The notes beneath the pieces were generated by a model. It was not told the origin of the DNA and made no database searches. It saw only the letters and a program-made list of their open reading frames with translations. A stretch of DNA of 64,000 nucleotides from contig NZ_RZHE01000002.1 in assembly GCF_003989825.1 (NCBI RefSeq), forward strand, positions 1 through 64,000. The letters are read 5' to 3'. The position numbers were made by a program, and so were the translations under genes. This stretch comes from Vreelandella populi. Lineage in GTDB: Bacteria; Pseudomonadota; Gammaproteobacteria; Pseudomonadales; Halomonadaceae. Positions 9,591 through 19,875 of this stretch are shown one piece after another. Numbering within the stretch: the first letter of the stretch is position 1; the number at the start of each line of letters is the position of its first letter.

Positions 9591-10060
9591 ACCGTGCACC
9601 ATCAAGTGTGTGGCGTCGCCCAACGCATTTTTTTGCGTTTGGTTTAGGCAGCGGTACCGTGCCCTGGGCGCCCGGTACCTTCGGAACGCTTGCCGCCATT
9701 CCATTTTATTGGATGATGGCCGATTTACCGCTAGGGTGGTATCTAGGCATTGTGCTCGCGGCATTTATCGTGGGCGTCTGGCTGTGCGATAAAACCTCTC
9801 ATGATCTGGGCGTACACGATCACTCGGGTATTGTCTGGGATGAGTTCGTGGGCTACTGGATTACCATGGCCGCTGTGCCGTTCTCGTGGGAGGCCGCCCT
9901 GTGGGGTTTTATTGTGTTTCGTATTTTCGATGTGTTTAAACCCTGGCCCATTCGCTGGGCAGACCGGCGGGTCGCCGGTGGCTTTGGCATCATGATTGAT
10001 GATGTAATGGCCGGGGTCTACGCCTGGAGCACGATGCACTTGTGGTATTGGCTGCACTGA
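9587..10060 (+). CDS. pgpA: Phosphatidylglycerophosphatase A
   Basis: Inner-membrane phosphatase that removes the phosphate from phosphatidylglycerophosphate to give phosphatidylglycerol. The 157-residue protein has hydrophobic segments at about residues 28-60, 90-115 and 137-155, and the family signatures GSGTVPWAPGTFGTLAAIP, HDHSGIVWDEFVGYWI and IRWADRRVAGGFGIMIDDVMAGVYA. It overlaps thiL by four bases and closes the nrdR-rib operon; thiL-pgpA is a common pair. Confidence 0.95.
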   Translation: MNRAPSSVWRRPTHFFAFGLGSGTVPWAPGTFGTLAAIPFYWMMADLPLGWYLGIVLAAFIVGVWLCDKTSHDLGVHDHSGIVWDEFVGYWITMAAVPFSWEAALWGFIVFRIFDVFKPWPIRWADRRVAGGFGIMIDDVMAGVYAWSTMHLWYWLH

Positions 10061-10070
10061 TAATTTGGTG

Positions 10071-10155
10071 CAAAGTGCTTAGTTCAGTACTAAATACTTG
10101 GTTAAGCAAAAGCGCTTAGCTCAGCCCAAAGTACTTAGATTAGTCCAAAGTACCG
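10071..10155. repeat. Degenerate tandem repeat, about 5 units of 18-19 bp
   Basis: The motif CAAAGTACTTAG and variants recur with the CTT/ACC core at 10078, 10097, 10115, 10134 and 10153, a period of 19, 18, 19 and 19. The array fills half of the pgpA-DUF945 gap. No gene, promoter or hairpin explains it. Confidence 0.6.
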
Positions 10156-10224
10156 CTGCACAGACGCAACCGATAATGCCGACGAAAATCACTCCCTATT
10201 GGTGCGGTTGCTCAAGGAGAAGGC

Positions 10225-11481
10225 ATGCGCAAGGAACGTTTAATCGTCCCTATTCTAGTGGCGATAGCCGTTATCTGGATGGCAGGCCAACTGCTGTCCA
10301 GTGTGCTATTTGAGCGCAGCCTTCGTCAGGCGCTTGAAGATCTGGAAGCGCGGGGGGAGTGGCGCGTAACGCGCCCCGAGAGTAGCCGGGGGTGGTTAAG
10401 CTCTCAGGGACGCTTATTGCTTTCGCCGTTATTGGGTCGCCCATGGCGATTGGAGCTTACCTATAGCGCACGCCACGGCATTTTAAGCACCGATGTCGAA
10501 GGCGCTTTCCTGCCCCGTCTGGATACCGCCTTGCAGCGCGCCGTTGGCGAGGTAACGGCGGCTTCCGCACCGCGCTGGAAGGGCCGCTACCACACGTTGA
10601 GTGGGCGCAGCGAACTTCAACTGGCCCTGGCGCCGTTTATTATCCAGCAAAGCGGGCGTGAGCTTGAGGTGCGCGGCGCAAGGCTGCGTCTTGAGGGCGT
10701 GTTTGGTGACTGGCGCCTACGAGTTCGCCTCGACCAGCTTTCCTTGATAGATGGCATGGCACAGCTGACCCTGGGGCCTGCTTCTCTGGAAAGTCGCTAC
10801 ACCTATATTGACGATGCCTACCATTTTGCCCAGCGCGATCATCTGCAAATCGATGCGCTGGCACTACGCTACCCCTCTTATGAGATACAGCTGGCACCGT
10901 TGAATCTGCACAGCCATATGGTGCTGGATGAAACGGAGCTGCGTCTTAAAGGCGAGCTGGTCATGGGGGATATGATGGTGCCCACGGAGGCGCCGGATAC
11001 GCCGCTACTCAGTGGTCGTATCGAAATGGAGCTTTCGCGGTTAAATGCCGACGCCATACGCCAGGCCATTAGTCGGCTGCGTCAAGAGGCCGCCTGGGGA
11101 GATACCAGTCTGCCCATGGCAGAAGGCTTGTTGTCCCGCCTTGAGCCTGACCTGTTGCAGATATTGAGCGACTCACCCCGCCTGGATGTTTCTACCGTGG
11201 CGCTGAATAGCCCGCTACTGGGGATTCAGCTAGACGCCGACGGCGCGCTGTTCTTTGATGCTCGCAAGCTCGATCAACTTAACGTGACCACGCTGAATAA
11301 ACCTGAAGAGCGCGCCCGCTGGCTTGAGCGCCTGGATGGCGACTTTGTCTGGCATGACGCACCGACTGTCGCGGCGCTGTGGCTGGGATTACCGCTGGGT
11401 ACCCGCGAGCTGCAGTTCGATGTTATCCGTGGCGATTGGCGCGTCAATGGCCGACCCATGCCGGACCTCTGGTCGCAATAG
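10225..11481 (+). CDS. DUF945 family protein (YdgA-like)
   Basis: Function not known. The 418-residue protein has one N-terminal membrane segment (about residues 6-25) and a long, beta-rich, soluble remainder expected in the periplasm, with repeated amphipathic stretches such as RLEGVFGDWRLRVRLDQLSLIDGMAQLTLGP. These, and the late stretch RIEMELSRLNADAI, recall the DUF945/YdgA family and more remotely AsmA-like proteins. The start is ATG 10225 behind GGAGA. It stands between pgpA and lon, about 90 bases before lon, and may be read with either. I can say nothing about a partner. Confidence 0.7.
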   Translation: MRKERLIVPILVAIAVIWMAGQLLSSVLFERSLRQALEDLEARGEWRVTRPESSRGWLSSQGRLLLSPLLGRPWRLELTYSARHGILSTDVEGAFLPRLDTALQRAVGEVTAASAPRWKGRYHTLSGRSELQLALAPFIIQQSGRELEVRGARLRLEGVFGDWRLRVRLDQLSLIDGMAQLTLGPASLESRYTYIDDAYHFAQRDHLQIDALALRYPSYEIQLAPLNLHSHMVLDETELRLKGELVMGDMMVPTEAPDTPLLSGRIEMELSRLNADAIRQAISRLRQEAAWGDTSLPMAEGLLSRLEPDLLQILSDSPRLDVSTVALNSPLLGIQLDADGALFFDARKLDQLNVTTLNKPEERARWLERLDGDFVWHDAPTVAALWLGLPLGTRELQFDVIRGDWRVNGRPMPDLWSQ

Positions 11482-11574
11482 CACGCCACAAGGGTTGAAG
11501 TTTTAGCGCTGTGCCCGCATTCCATAAGCAATCACAGGCGGTGTAGCCGCCAATATCTGTTTATGGGAGGGCGC

Positions 11575-14037
11575 ATGAGCGACCAGGATTACGACCGCGA
11601 TCACGATAATCTCGACTGGCTAGCTGAAGATGAACACTCGTCCAATGCGTCAAGCGATCCAGGTGAAGAGGGGCATCGCTCAGACGGCGAGCGGGTAAAC
11701 TCGCTGGTGCCTGCCAGCGATATGCTGCCTGAACGCATCTATCTGCTGCCTATTCATAACCGTCCCTTTTTCCCCGCCCAGGTACAGCCGCTGGTCATCA
11801 ATCGCGAGCGCTGGGAAGAAACCATGCGTCGTGTAGGCAATACGCCGCATAAGACTCTCGGCGTTGCCTTTGTAGGCGAGGGCGGTGTCGAATCGCTTGA
11901 TCACGAAGATTTCCCGGCTATCGGTACCGCCGTCAAAGTGCATAAGCTGAAAGGCGAAGACCAGCAGATTCAGTTTATTGCCCAAGGGGTTCAGCGTTTT
12001 CAGATCAAGCGCTGGCTTTCCAAAGAGCCACCGTACCTGGTCGAGGTGACTTATCCCAAAGAGCCTGTTGATGCGGAAAATGAAGAAACCCGCGCTTACG
12101 CCATGGCGATTATCAACGGCATTAAGGAGCTGTTGCCGATCAATCCGCTGTATGGCGAAGAATTAAAGCACTACCTGAACCGCTTCAGCCCCCACCAGCC
12201 CGGCCCCTTGACCGATTTTGCCGCCGCGATTACCTCCGCTAAAGGTCCTGTACTTCAGGATGTACTGGCCACGCTGCCGGTGGCTGAGCGTATGCACAAG
12301 GTGCTGCCGCTGTTGCGCAAGGAAATCGACGTTGCCCAGCTGCAAAGCGAGATCAGTGAGCAGGTCAATGCACAAATGCAGGACCGCCAGCGCGAGTTTT
12401 TCCTGCGTGAGCAGTTAAAGGTTATTCAGCGCGAGCTGGGCATCTCCAAGGATGATCGCGAAAATGATGTTGATACCTTTAGAAACCGTCTTGAGTCTCT
12501 GGTAGTACCTGAGCGTGTTCAAAGCCGTATTGATGACGAACTCAACAAGCTAAGCGTGCTAGAAACCGGCTCCCCCGAGTACGGCACTACGCGCAATTAT
12601 CTGGATTGGCTGACGTCACTGCCCTGGGGTGTTACCAGTCAGGACAAGTTGGATTTGAGCCATGCTCGCGATGTCCTGAACCGCGATCACGACGGCTTGC
12701 AGGATGTAAAAGAAAGGATTGTTGAGTTTCTCGCCGAAGGCACGTTTAAAGGCGATGTGGGTGGCTCGATTGTTCTGCTGGTTGGCCCGCCAGGGGTGGG
12801 TAAAACGTCCATCGGTCGTTCCATTGCTGAAGCCCTAGGGCGCGAATTCTATCGCTTTTCTGTCGGCGGGATGCGTGACGAGGCGGAAATAAAAGGCCAC
12901 CGGCGTACCTATGTCGGCGCCATGCCCGGCAAACTGGTGCAGGCGTTTAAAGAGGTTGAAGTCGAAAACCCGGTTATCATGCTGGATGAGATCGATAAGC
13001 TCGGGCAGTCGTTCCAGGGCGATCCAGCTTCGGCACTGCTTGAAGTGCTCGACCCCGAGCAGAACGTGGATTTTCTTGACCACTACCTTGATGTGCGGAT
13101 GGATCTTTCCAAAGTGCTGTTCATCTGCACCGCCAACACGTTGGACTCAATCCCGGGCCCATTGCTGGACCGCATGGAGCAGATTCGACTCTCGGGCTAT
13201 ATCGCTGAGGAAAAGCTCGCGATCGCCAAGAATCACTTATGGCCGAAGCTACTTAAACGTAACAACCTGTCGAAAAAGCGCATCAACTTATCCGATGCGG
13301 CGTTAAAACAGGTGATTGAAGGCTACGCCCGGGAAGCCGGGGTACGTCAGCTTGAAAAGCAGCTGCATCGTATCGTGCGCAAGGCGGCCGTAAAGCTTCT
13401 TGAAGAGGAGCCTGAAACCGTCAAGATTTCGGTCAAGAACCTGGAAGAGTTTTTGGGCGCGCCAATTTTCCGCAAGGAAAAAGTACTCAAGGGTGAAGGC
13501 GTGGTGACAGGACTTGCCTGGACCTCCATGGGCGGGGCGACGCTACCCATTGAAGCAGGAAAGGTGCACTCACTGGATCGTGGGTTCAAGCTAACCGGCA
13601 AACTTGGCGATGTAATGAAAGAGTCGGCCAATATTGCTTACAGCTATACCCTGGGTCATTTACAGGAGTACGGAGCGGATACTGACTTCTTTGATTCCGC
13701 GTTTGTTCACCTTCACGTGCCTGAAGGCGCGACACCCAAAGATGGTCCGTCTGCTGGCGTAACCATGACCACAGCGCTACTTTCCCTTGCCAAGCATCAG
13801 GCGATTAATCGCCCCCTGGCAATGACCGGCGAGCTAACGCTGACCGGGCAGGTGCTGCCAGTAGGGGGGATTCGTGAAAAGGTCATTGCTGCCCGCCGTA
13901 GCGATATCTTTGAAGTGATCTTGCCCGAAGCGAACCGTCGCGATTATGAAGAGCTGCCGGATTACCTGAAAGAAGGCATGACGGTACATTTTGCCAATCG
14001 CTATAAAGACGTGGCCAAGGTGGTCTTCAAGGATTAA
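11575..14037 (+). CDS. lon: ATP-dependent protease Lon (serine peptidase S16)
   Basis: Hexameric cytoplasmic protease that unfolds and degrades misfolded and regulatory proteins. The 820-residue protein has the N-terminal substrate domain ([16 protein letters not shown]), a helical linker, an AAA+ module with Walker A GPPGVGKT (about residue 404) and Walker [11 protein letters not shown], and the protease domain with the catalytic dyad S726 (PKDGPSAG) and K769 (GGIREKV), 43 residues apart as in E. coli. ATG 11575 follows GGGAGGG; a second ATG four codons upstream lies within that site. The N-terminus carries an acidic extension of about 45 residues ([21 protein letters not shown]), unusual for Lon. 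The N-terminal domain keeps only a partial match, so it may be one of two Lon proteins in this group. A strong terminator follows. Confidence 0.96.
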   Translation: MSDQDYDRDHDNLDWLAEDEHSSNASSDPGEEGHRSDGERVNSLVPASDMLPERIYLLPIHNRPFFPAQVQPLVINRERWEETMRRVGNTPHKTLGVAFVGEGGVESLDHEDFPAIGTAVKVHKLKGEDQQIQFIAQGVQRFQIKRWLSKEPPYLVEVTYPKEPVDAENEETRAYAMAIINGIKELLPINPLYGEELKHYLNRFSPHQPGPLTDFAAAITSAKGPVLQDVLATLPVAERMHKVLPLLRKEIDVAQLQSEISEQVNAQMQDRQREFFLREQLKVIQRELGISKDDRENDVDTFRNRLESLVVPERVQSRIDDELNKLSVLETGSPEYGTTRNYLDWLTSLPWGVTSQDKLDLSHARDVLNRDHDGLQDVKERIVEFLAEGTFKGDVGGSIVLLVGPPGVGKTSIGRSIAEALGREFYRFSVGGMRDEAEIKGHRRTYVGAMPGKLVQAFKEVEVENPVIMLDEIDKLGQSFQGDPASALLEVLDPEQNVDFLDHYLDVRMDLSKVLFICTANTLDSIPGPLLDRMEQIRLSGYIAEEKLAIAKNHLWPKLLKRNNLSKKRINLSDAALKQVIEGYAREAGVRQLEKQLHRIVRKAAVKLLEEEPETVKISVKNLEEFLGAPIFRKEKVLKGEGVVTGLAWTSMGGATLPIEAGKVHSLDRGFKLTGKLGDVMKESANIAYSYTLGHLQEYGADTDFFDSAFVHLHVPEGATPKDGPSAGVTMTTALLSLAKHQAINRPLAMTGELTLTGQVLPVGGIREKVIAARRSDIFEVILPEANRRDYEELPDYLKEGMTVHFANRYKDVAKVVFKD

Positions 14038-14079
14038 TGGCCTGCTAGTTTTGAAACCGTTTCATCAAACTGTAATGCA

Positions 14080-14107
14080 ACGCCGTATGGAAGTACGGCG
14101 TTTTTTT
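14080..14107 (+). terminator. Rho-independent terminator after lon
   Basis: Perfect 8-bp stem (14080-14087 with 14094-14101), 6-base loop, then seven T. It starts 43 bases after the lon stop. Confidence 0.88.
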
Positions 14108-14189
14108 ATGGCTATTCCCTAATTTAATTTGAAGGTAGAAGGCGAGAATGAAGCTAGTAAAGAAGTATTAAAATTATCCCGGAGCCCCT

Positions 14190-16352
14190 ATGCGCAATAA
14201 TCAGCCTGTTACCCAGCGCGAATATGTAGTGAACGACGAAGCTGTGTTGATTTCGCGCTCAGATTTAAAAGGGCGAGTAACGTTTGCCAATTCGACCTTT
14301 GTTGAGGTAAGCGGTTATACCCGTGACGAGCTGCTGGGAGCGGGACACAACCTATTGCGGCATCCTGACATGCCTGAAGCTGCTTACGCGGATTTCTGGA
14401 AGACCATTCAGTCGGGCGCCACCTGGCAGGGAATCGTCAAGAATCGACGTAAAAATGGGGATTACTACTGGGTCAGTGCCACGGTTGCGCCACTTAAAGA
14501 TGGCGACCGGGTGGTGGGTTACACGTCGGTGCGCCGCAAGGTTTCCCCCGAGGCTGTTGCTCAGGCGGCACCTGTTTATGCAGAAATGCGTGAAAAAGGC
14601 AGCTCGCGACGCTTTAGGCTTGCCCAAGGCGCTTTAAAGCGTAAAGGGCTAGCTGGCCTCTGGTCACGATTTAACCTAACCAGCTTGCGGGCCAAACTGG
14701 TCACGATGGCCGCTGTTGCCTTGACACTGCTGTGCCTAGCTGGGGGCCTGGGTATTTATGGCCTGATTGAGTCAGGGGAGCGCTTGAACACCCTCAATCA
14801 TTCAGGCCTTGAATCGATTGCTAATCTGCAGCGTATTGAGCGCCATCTGGGGCAGACGTTTGAAGCCCTTGAGCCTGCAGTGCGCAATCCCCGTCGTGCA
14901 GATATGGACGTACTGAACGTTGAGGTAGAGCAGCATCTCTCATCAATGAACGCGCTATGGCAGACCTTCAAAGCAGGGAAGTCAAGTAGCGAACGGTTGA
15001 TGGCCTTTGATACAACGCTTGGTGAGTGGAGGGCAAGTGTTGGGGTAACGCTGGAAGCACTTCAAGCGGGAAATGGTTTTGCCGCCTTTGAAGCGTTCAA
15101 TGACATTATCCAACCCAATACAGAAGCGCTACGCGAAATGAGTGGCCAATTGGTCGCCAATGAGCGACTGGAAGCCCAGGCATTGATTGAGGCCGCGCAT
15201 AACAGTCGTCAGCAGATGCTGCTCGCCCAGCTGGTGCTGATAGGTATTGGCCTCCTGGTACTTATCGGGTTAAGCACGGTTATTTTACGCAGCGTATTTC
15301 GCAGCTTGGCGGGTGCGCGACATCTCACTTTTCAGATTGCCGCCGGCAACCTCGCCGCCAACGAGCGTCAAACGGCCAATGATGAACTGGGTGAGCTGCT
15401 CTATTCACTGGATACCATGCGCTTCAGCCTAGCCAGCATCGTGAATGACTTGGATGGTCGTGTTTCCGTGGTAACGCCGGCGATCCGGGAGATTGCCGCT
15501 GAAAACGAAGAGCTCGCTTCGCGCACCGAGCAGCAGGCGTCATCGCTTCAGCAAACGGCCGCCAGCATGGAAGAGATGACATCAACCGTGCAGCAAAATA
15601 CGGAAAACGCTCGTCAGGCGACCGATCTTGCCATGCAAAATGCAACCAGCACGCGAGATACCGGCAAGCAGATGGAAGCGCTGGTTGAGCGTATGCAGCG
15701 GATTGCGCAAAGTGCCGAGAAAATGACTGAAATGATCAGCGTCATCGACGGAATCGCCTTTCAGACCAATATCCTGGCGCTGAATGCCTCGGTCGAAGCT
15801 GCACGCGCCGGTGAGCACGGCCGCGGCTTTGCCGTTGTAGCAAGTGAAGTGCGCAATCTGGCCGGGCGTAGTGCCGATGCCGCTCAGGAAATTCGCCGGA
15901 TGATCGACAGTACCACCCAGGAAGTAAGCGGCGGGCGTAGCGCGGTAGAGCAGGCCGAACGGGCCATTGAAAATGTCATGCAGCAGGTAAGCCGTGTGAG
16001 TACGCTGATGGAATCCATCAGTACCGCATCCAGCGAGCAGAACAGCGGCATCGGGCAGATAAACGCCGCCGTGGCCGAGATGGACCATGTTACCCAGCAG
16101 AATGCATCCAAGGTGCAATCCATTGCGGCATCGGCCGATAACCTGGCGCTGGAAGCCTTTGAACTGGCTAATGTGGTAGATGCCTTCCGTCTTAAAGGCG
16201 CGCATGAAGAAAACATCCAGGCTGCGCGTGAAAAGCTGCAGCATATCCAACATATTCAGCAGAAAACGGTTAAGGCTCCGCCCCCCGTTAACCTGCCGTC
16301 GCACAAAAGTCTGATCACGCGCCCTCACCAGGAAGAGTGGGAAGCATTTTGA
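14190..16352 (+). CDS. Aer-like chemoreceptor: PAS sensor, periplasmic domain and MCP signalling domain
   Basis: Energy or redox taxis receptor. Residues 8-118 form an Aer-type PAS domain ([37 protein letters not shown], then [15 protein letters not shown]), the kind that binds FAD in E. coli Aer. Membrane segments follow at about 167-193 and 343-366, with a periplasmic four-helix-like domain of about 150 residues between them, absent from enteric Aer. Then come a HAMP region and the signalling domain with its tip at 518-545 ([20 protein letters not shown]). The last residues, EEWEAF, resemble the CheR/CheB tether xWxxF. RBS CGGAG precedes ATG 14190. It stands alone between the lon terminator and ilvD. 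Confidence 0.9.
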   Translation: MRNNQPVTQREYVVNDEAVLISRSDLKGRVTFANSTFVEVSGYTRDELLGAGHNLLRHPDMPEAAYADFWKTIQSGATWQGIVKNRRKNGDYYWVSATVAPLKDGDRVVGYTSVRRKVSPEAVAQAAPVYAEMREKGSSRRFRLAQGALKRKGLAGLWSRFNLTSLRAKLVTMAAVALTLLCLAGGLGIYGLIESGERLNTLNHSGLESIANLQRIERHLGQTFEALEPAVRNPRRADMDVLNVEVEQHLSSMNALWQTFKAGKSSSERLMAFDTTLGEWRASVGVTLEALQAGNGFAAFEAFNDIIQPNTEALREMSGQLVANERLEAQALIEAAHNSRQQMLLAQLVLIGIGLLVLIGLSTVILRSVFRSLAGARHLTFQIAAGNLAANERQTANDELGELLYSLDTMRFSLASIVNDLDGRVSVVTPAIREIAAENEELASRTEQQASSLQQTAASMEEMTSTVQQNTENARQATDLAMQNATSTRDTGKQMEALVERMQRIAQSAEKMTEMISVIDGIAFQTNILALNASVEAARAGEHGRGFAVVASEVRNLAGRSADAAQEIRRMIDSTTQEVSGGRSAVEQAERAIENVMQQVSRVSTLMESISTASSEQNSGIGQINAAVAEMDHVTQQNASKVQSIAASADNLALEAFELANVVDAFRLKGAHEENIQAAREKLQHIQHIQQKTVKAPPPVNLPSHKSLITRPHQEEWEAF

Positions 16353-16493
16353 GTAGCCCATAAGGCTTAATGCCTTCCTCGTGCCCTACATCTGGTCTGA
16401 TGAAGGCGCTCATGCCACAATCATGGGCGCTGGATTCACTTACCCATCGTTGAGCAGGCGATGGGCCAAAAAAAAGATGTAGTAGAGGACACC

Positions 16494-18338
16494 ATGCCCG
16501 AGTATCGCTCCCGTACGACCACTGCTGGCCGCAATATGGCTGGCGCCCGCGCTTTATGGCGCGCAACCGGCATGAAGGACGACGATTTTCATAAGCCGAT
16601 TATCGCGGTCGCCAACTCATTCACCCAGTTTGTGCCGGGCCATGTTCATCTGAAAGACATGGGACAGCTGGTCGCGCGTGAAATTGAAAAAGCCGGTGGT
16701 GTGGCCAAAGAGTTCAACACCATCGCCGTCGATGACGGTATCGCCATGGGCCACGATGGCATGCTCTATTCGCTGCCCAGCCGCGATATCATCGCCGATA
16801 GCGTCGAGTACATGTGTAACGCCCACTGCGCCGATGCGCTGGTGTGTATTTCCAACTGCGACAAGATCACTCCTGGCATGCTGATGGCTGCCATGCGCCT
16901 TAACATTCCGGTTATTTTTGTATCCGGTGGCCCCATGGAAGCGGGTAAGACCAAGCTTCTGGATCACGGGCTGGATCTGGTCGACGCCATGGTCATGGCT
17001 GCCGACGACAGCGTGGATGATGAGCTGCTGGCCGAAGTGGAACGCAGCGCTTGCCCCACCTGCGGCAGCTGTTCAGGCATGTTCACCGCCAACTCCATGA
17101 ATTGCCTGACGGAAGCACTAGGTCTGGCGCTGCCGGGTAACGGCACGGTATTGGCAACCCATTCTGATCGCCGCCGCCTGTTTGAAAACGCGGGTCACAA
17201 GATTGTCGAACTGGCCAAGCGCTACTATGAAGGCGATGAAGCGCATCTTCTGCCCCGTGCGATTGGTTCGAAAGCCGCGTTCAGAAACGCCATGACGCTG
17301 GATATCGCCATGGGCGGTTCCACCAATACCATTTTGCACCTGCTGGCGGCAGCACAGGAAGCCGAAGTCGATTTCACCATGTCGGATATCGACCGCCTCT
17401 CTCGCGAGGTGCCCCAGCTTTGTAAGGTGGCGCCCAATACGCAGAAGTACCATATCGAAGACGTGCACCGTGCCGGCGGTATTATGGCGATTCTGGGCGA
17501 GCTTGACCGAGCGGGTGTGCTGAATACCTCAGTGCCCACCGTGTATGGCGATACCCTCAAGGACGCGTTGAAAGAGTGGGACATCATGCGCTCGCCCAGT
17601 GCTGAAGTGGTCGAGTTCTTCAAAGCAGGTCCCGGCGGTGTCCCCACCCAAACGGCCTTTTCACAAAGTGCTCGTTGGCCAAGCCTGGATGGCGACCGTG
17701 CGACCGGCTGTATCCGTGATCTTGAGCACGCGTTCTCGACCGAAGGCGGCCTGGCTGTGCTTTATGGCAACATCGCGCTGGATGGCTGCGTGGTCAAAAC
17801 TGCAGGCGTTGATGACTCCATTCTGCTGTTTGAAGGCACGGCTCACGTGGTGGAGTCTCAGGATCAGGCAGTCGCCAACGTGCTGGATGGCAAGGTAAAA
17901 GAAGGCGATGTCGTGGTGATTCGCTACGAAGGCCCCAAAGGCGGCCCCGGTATGCAGGAAATGCTGTACCCGACTTCGTACCTGAAATCGAAAGGGCTGG
18001 GCAAAGCATGTGCATTGCTCACCGACGGGCGTTTCTCAGGCGGCACCTCAGGGCTCTCCATTGGTCATGTTTCACCGGAAGCGGCAGCGGGCGGCGCGAT
18101 CGGTCTGGTAGAGCAGGATGATACCATCATTATCGATATCCCTAACCGCACAATTAACGTGAAACTTTCTGACGCTGAGCTGGCTGCCCGCCGCGAAGCG
18201 ATGGACGCCAAGGGCAAAGACGCCTGGAAGCCTGTTGAGCAGCGGCCGCGCAAGGTAACGCCTGCGCTCAAAGCCTATGCACTATTGGCTACTTCCGCTG
18301 ATAAAGGGGCGGTGCGCGATCTTTCAAAACTCGATTAA
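16494..18338 (+). CDS. ilvD: Dihydroxy-acid dehydratase
   Basis: Third common step of isoleucine and valine synthesis: dehydration of dihydroxy acids to 2-oxo acids using an Fe-S cluster. The 614-residue protein starts [27 protein letters not shown] and has the cluster cysteines in [12 protein letters not shown] and [17 protein letters not shown], plus [20 protein letters not shown] near the end. ATG 16494 is preceded by AGAGGA; an in-frame ATG 11 codons upstream has no ribosome site. The next gene starts 18 bases later on the same strand, so they may share a transcript, but there is no obvious functional link. Confidence 0.97.
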   Translation: MPEYRSRTTTAGRNMAGARALWRATGMKDDDFHKPIIAVANSFTQFVPGHVHLKDMGQLVAREIEKAGGVAKEFNTIAVDDGIAMGHDGMLYSLPSRDIIADSVEYMCNAHCADALVCISNCDKITPGMLMAAMRLNIPVIFVSGGPMEAGKTKLLDHGLDLVDAMVMAADDSVDDELLAEVERSACPTCGSCSGMFTANSMNCLTEALGLALPGNGTVLATHSDRRRLFENAGHKIVELAKRYYEGDEAHLLPRAIGSKAAFRNAMTLDIAMGGSTNTILHLLAAAQEAEVDFTMSDIDRLSREVPQLCKVAPNTQKYHIEDVHRAGGIMAILGELDRAGVLNTSVPTVYGDTLKDALKEWDIMRSPSAEVVEFFKAGPGGVPTQTAFSQSARWPSLDGDRATGCIRDLEHAFSTEGGLAVLYGNIALDGCVVKTAGVDDSILLFEGTAHVVESQDQAVANVLDGKVKEGDVVVIRYEGPKGGPGMQEMLYPTSYLKSKGLGKACALLTDGRFSGGTSGLSIGHVSPEAAAGGAIGLVEQDDTIIIDIPNRTINVKLSDAELAARREAMDAKGKDAWKPVEQRPRKVTPALKAYALLATSADKGAVRDLSKLD

Positions 18339-18356
18339 ACTTTCGCAAGGAGCATT

Positions 18357-19412
18357 ATGAAAGCAACGATCAATGTAGCCCTGGTAGGCTACGGATTCGC
18401 GAGCAAAACGTTTCATGTACCGCTCATTCAGGCCACGGAAGGCCTGAATCTGGTGGCTGTATCTTCAAGTGATGTAGCCAAAGTACGGGCAGACCTGCCT
18501 GAAGTAGAAGTTGAGAGCGAAGCGCGGGCATTATGTCAGCGTTACGATATTGACCTTATTGTAATTCCCACCCCCAACGATACCCACTTCCCGCTTGCTA
18601 AAATGGCACTTTCTGCGGGCAAGCATGTGGTGGTGGATAAGCCGTTTACCGTGACGCTGTCAGAAGCCAAGCAGTTGAAATCGCTGGCCGTGGTGAAGGA
18701 GCGTTTGATCTCGGTGTTTCATAATCGCCGTTGGGATAGCGACTTTTTAACCGTTAAGGCTTTGCTGGATGCAGGCACGCTAGGGCGTGTGACCGGTTTC
18801 GAATCGCGTTTTGATAGATTTAAACCAGAAGTACGCGACCGCTGGCGCGAGAAAGCCGCGGCGGGTGGCGGCCTTTGGTTTGATTTGGGTCCGCATCTGC
18901 TTGACCAAGCATGCGAACTGTTCGGGACGCCCAACGCCATTTTACTGGAGTTGGGTACGCGCCGCGATGGCGCCCAAGCCGATGATGATTTTCTCGCACT
19001 GCTCGCCTACGATGACCGTCGTGTTCAGTTGAGCGCCAGTGCGCTAGTGGCCGAAGCGACGCCACGTTTTCGGATACATGGCACGCAAGGCAGCTATGTA
19101 AAATACGGCCTGGATCCTCAAGAAGACCGCCTGAAGGCAGGAGAAGTGCCCGCTGTTAACTGGGGAGAAGATACCCCAGGGACGTTAACACTGCAGGATG
19201 GGCAGGGTGAAGAGGCATCACTGACAAGCCGTGAACATCCTACTCAGCCGGGTAACTACCTGGCCTATTACCAAGGAATCGTTGAGGCTATTCAAGGTCA
19301 CGCCGCGCTCCCGGTAGATATTGATGCGGCGCTGCGCTCCATGACGCTTTTGGAAGCAGGGCAGGATAGCCATCGCCAACGTCGCTGGATAGCACTAAAG
19401 CCCAATTTCTAA
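18357..19412 (+). CDS. Gfo/Idh/MocA family oxidoreductase (YdgJ-like)
   Basis: NAD(P)-dependent dehydrogenase of unknown substrate. The N-terminal Rossmann fold begins VALVGYGFASKTFHVPLI. The family motif EKP appears as DKP in HVVVDKPFTVTLSEAK, and the C-terminal domain reads GGGLWFDLGPHLLDQACELFG, with the catalytic histidine likely in that helix. Length 351. It follows ilvD by 18 bases with AAGGAG upstream. The ending DALRSMTLLEAGQDSHRQRRWI fits the YdgJ/YhhX branch (here DAALRSMTLLEAG). Downstream lies the first cluster of palindromic repeats. Confidence 0.85.
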   Translation: MKATINVALVGYGFASKTFHVPLIQATEGLNLVAVSSSDVAKVRADLPEVEVESEARALCQRYDIDLIVIPTPNDTHFPLAKMALSAGKHVVVDKPFTVTLSEAKQLKSLAVVKERLISVFHNRRWDSDFLTVKALLDAGTLGRVTGFESRFDRFKPEVRDRWREKAAAGGGLWFDLGPHLLDQACELFGTPNAILLELGTRRDGAQADDDFLALLAYDDRRVQLSASALVAEATPRFRIHGTQGSYVKYGLDPQEDRLKAGEVPAVNWGEDTPGTLTLQDGQGEEASLTSREHPTQPGNYLAYYQGIVEAIQGHAALPVDIDAALRSMTLLEAGQDSHRQRRWIALKPNF

Positions 19413-19465
19413 GGCTGATATAGGAATGTGTTGCGGGTTTTCCGAAGTAGGTGGCGCAAAAGCAT

Positions 19466-19556
19466 GCGTTGGGTGGCAAAGCTGAGGCGGCTAGGCGCCG
19501 CCCATTCGCGGGTGCCTCATTTGCTCGTGCCTCGCAGATTCGTTACCACACGCTAC
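19466..19556 (+). repeat. Palindromic element, right half (copy A1)
   Basis: Runs from GCGTTGGGTGGC through a GGCGGC...GCCGCC hairpin and GCGGGTGCCTCATTTGCTCG to the inverted end TTACCACACGCTAC. The left arm is missing. Confidence 0.7.
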
Positions 19557-19591
19557 GAATTTATCGCCGAAGCTTGATATGGCGCATACCC

Positions 19592-19750
19592 GTAGCGTGT
19601 GGTAAGCCGGTAGGCGCACCCGCGGAAGCAGCGCGGTGAGCGCTGCCGGGATTGGGGCATACCTTTGGTGACACAGCCAGGGCGGCTTGCAGCCGCCTCC
19701 CGCGGGTGCCTTATTTGCTCGTATCCTCGCAAAACGTTACCACGCGCTAC
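19592..19750 (+). repeat. Palindromic element, full length (copy A2, 159 bp)
   Basis: Ends GTAGCGTGTGGTAA and TTACCACGCGCTAC are inverted repeats. Inside are CACCCGCGG, a GCGC...GCGC hairpin with CTGCCGGG, a GGCGGCTTGCAGCCGCC hairpin and CCCGCGGGTGCCTTATTTGC. Confidence 0.8.
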
Positions 19751-19785
19751 GGGTTTATCACCGATATTTGATGTGGTGCATACCC

Positions 19786-19846
19786 GTAGCGCGTGGTAAG
19801 CCTCTAGGCGCAACCCCGGCAGCGCGTCCAGCGCTGCCGGGGTTGA
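19786..19846 (+). repeat. Palindromic element, left half (copy A3)
   Basis: Begins with the perfect end GTAGCGCGTGGTAA and stops after a CCCCGGCAGCGC...GCGCTGCCGGGG hairpin. Confidence 0.7.
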
Positions 19847-19875
19847 TTGAAACGGTGCAAAAGCCTGAGACTAGC

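Larger units (their letters stand above)
19413..19875. other. Gene-free gap filled by palindromic repeat elements
   Basis: Convergent gap between the Gfo/Idh gene and nudE. It holds a right half-element, a whole element and a left half-element. Linkers of about 30-35 bases separate them and resemble each other (both contain TTTATC(A/G)CCGA and end GCATACC). I see no gene here. Confidence 0.8.

Noticed and set aside
15582-16361. 259-codon open frame on the minus strand across the Aer-like receptor
   Set aside because: Mirrors the repetitive heptads of the signalling domain; no independent support.
19413-19875. Insertion sequence remnant
   Set aside because: No transposase fragment in any frame; the structure is hairpins and inverted ends only.
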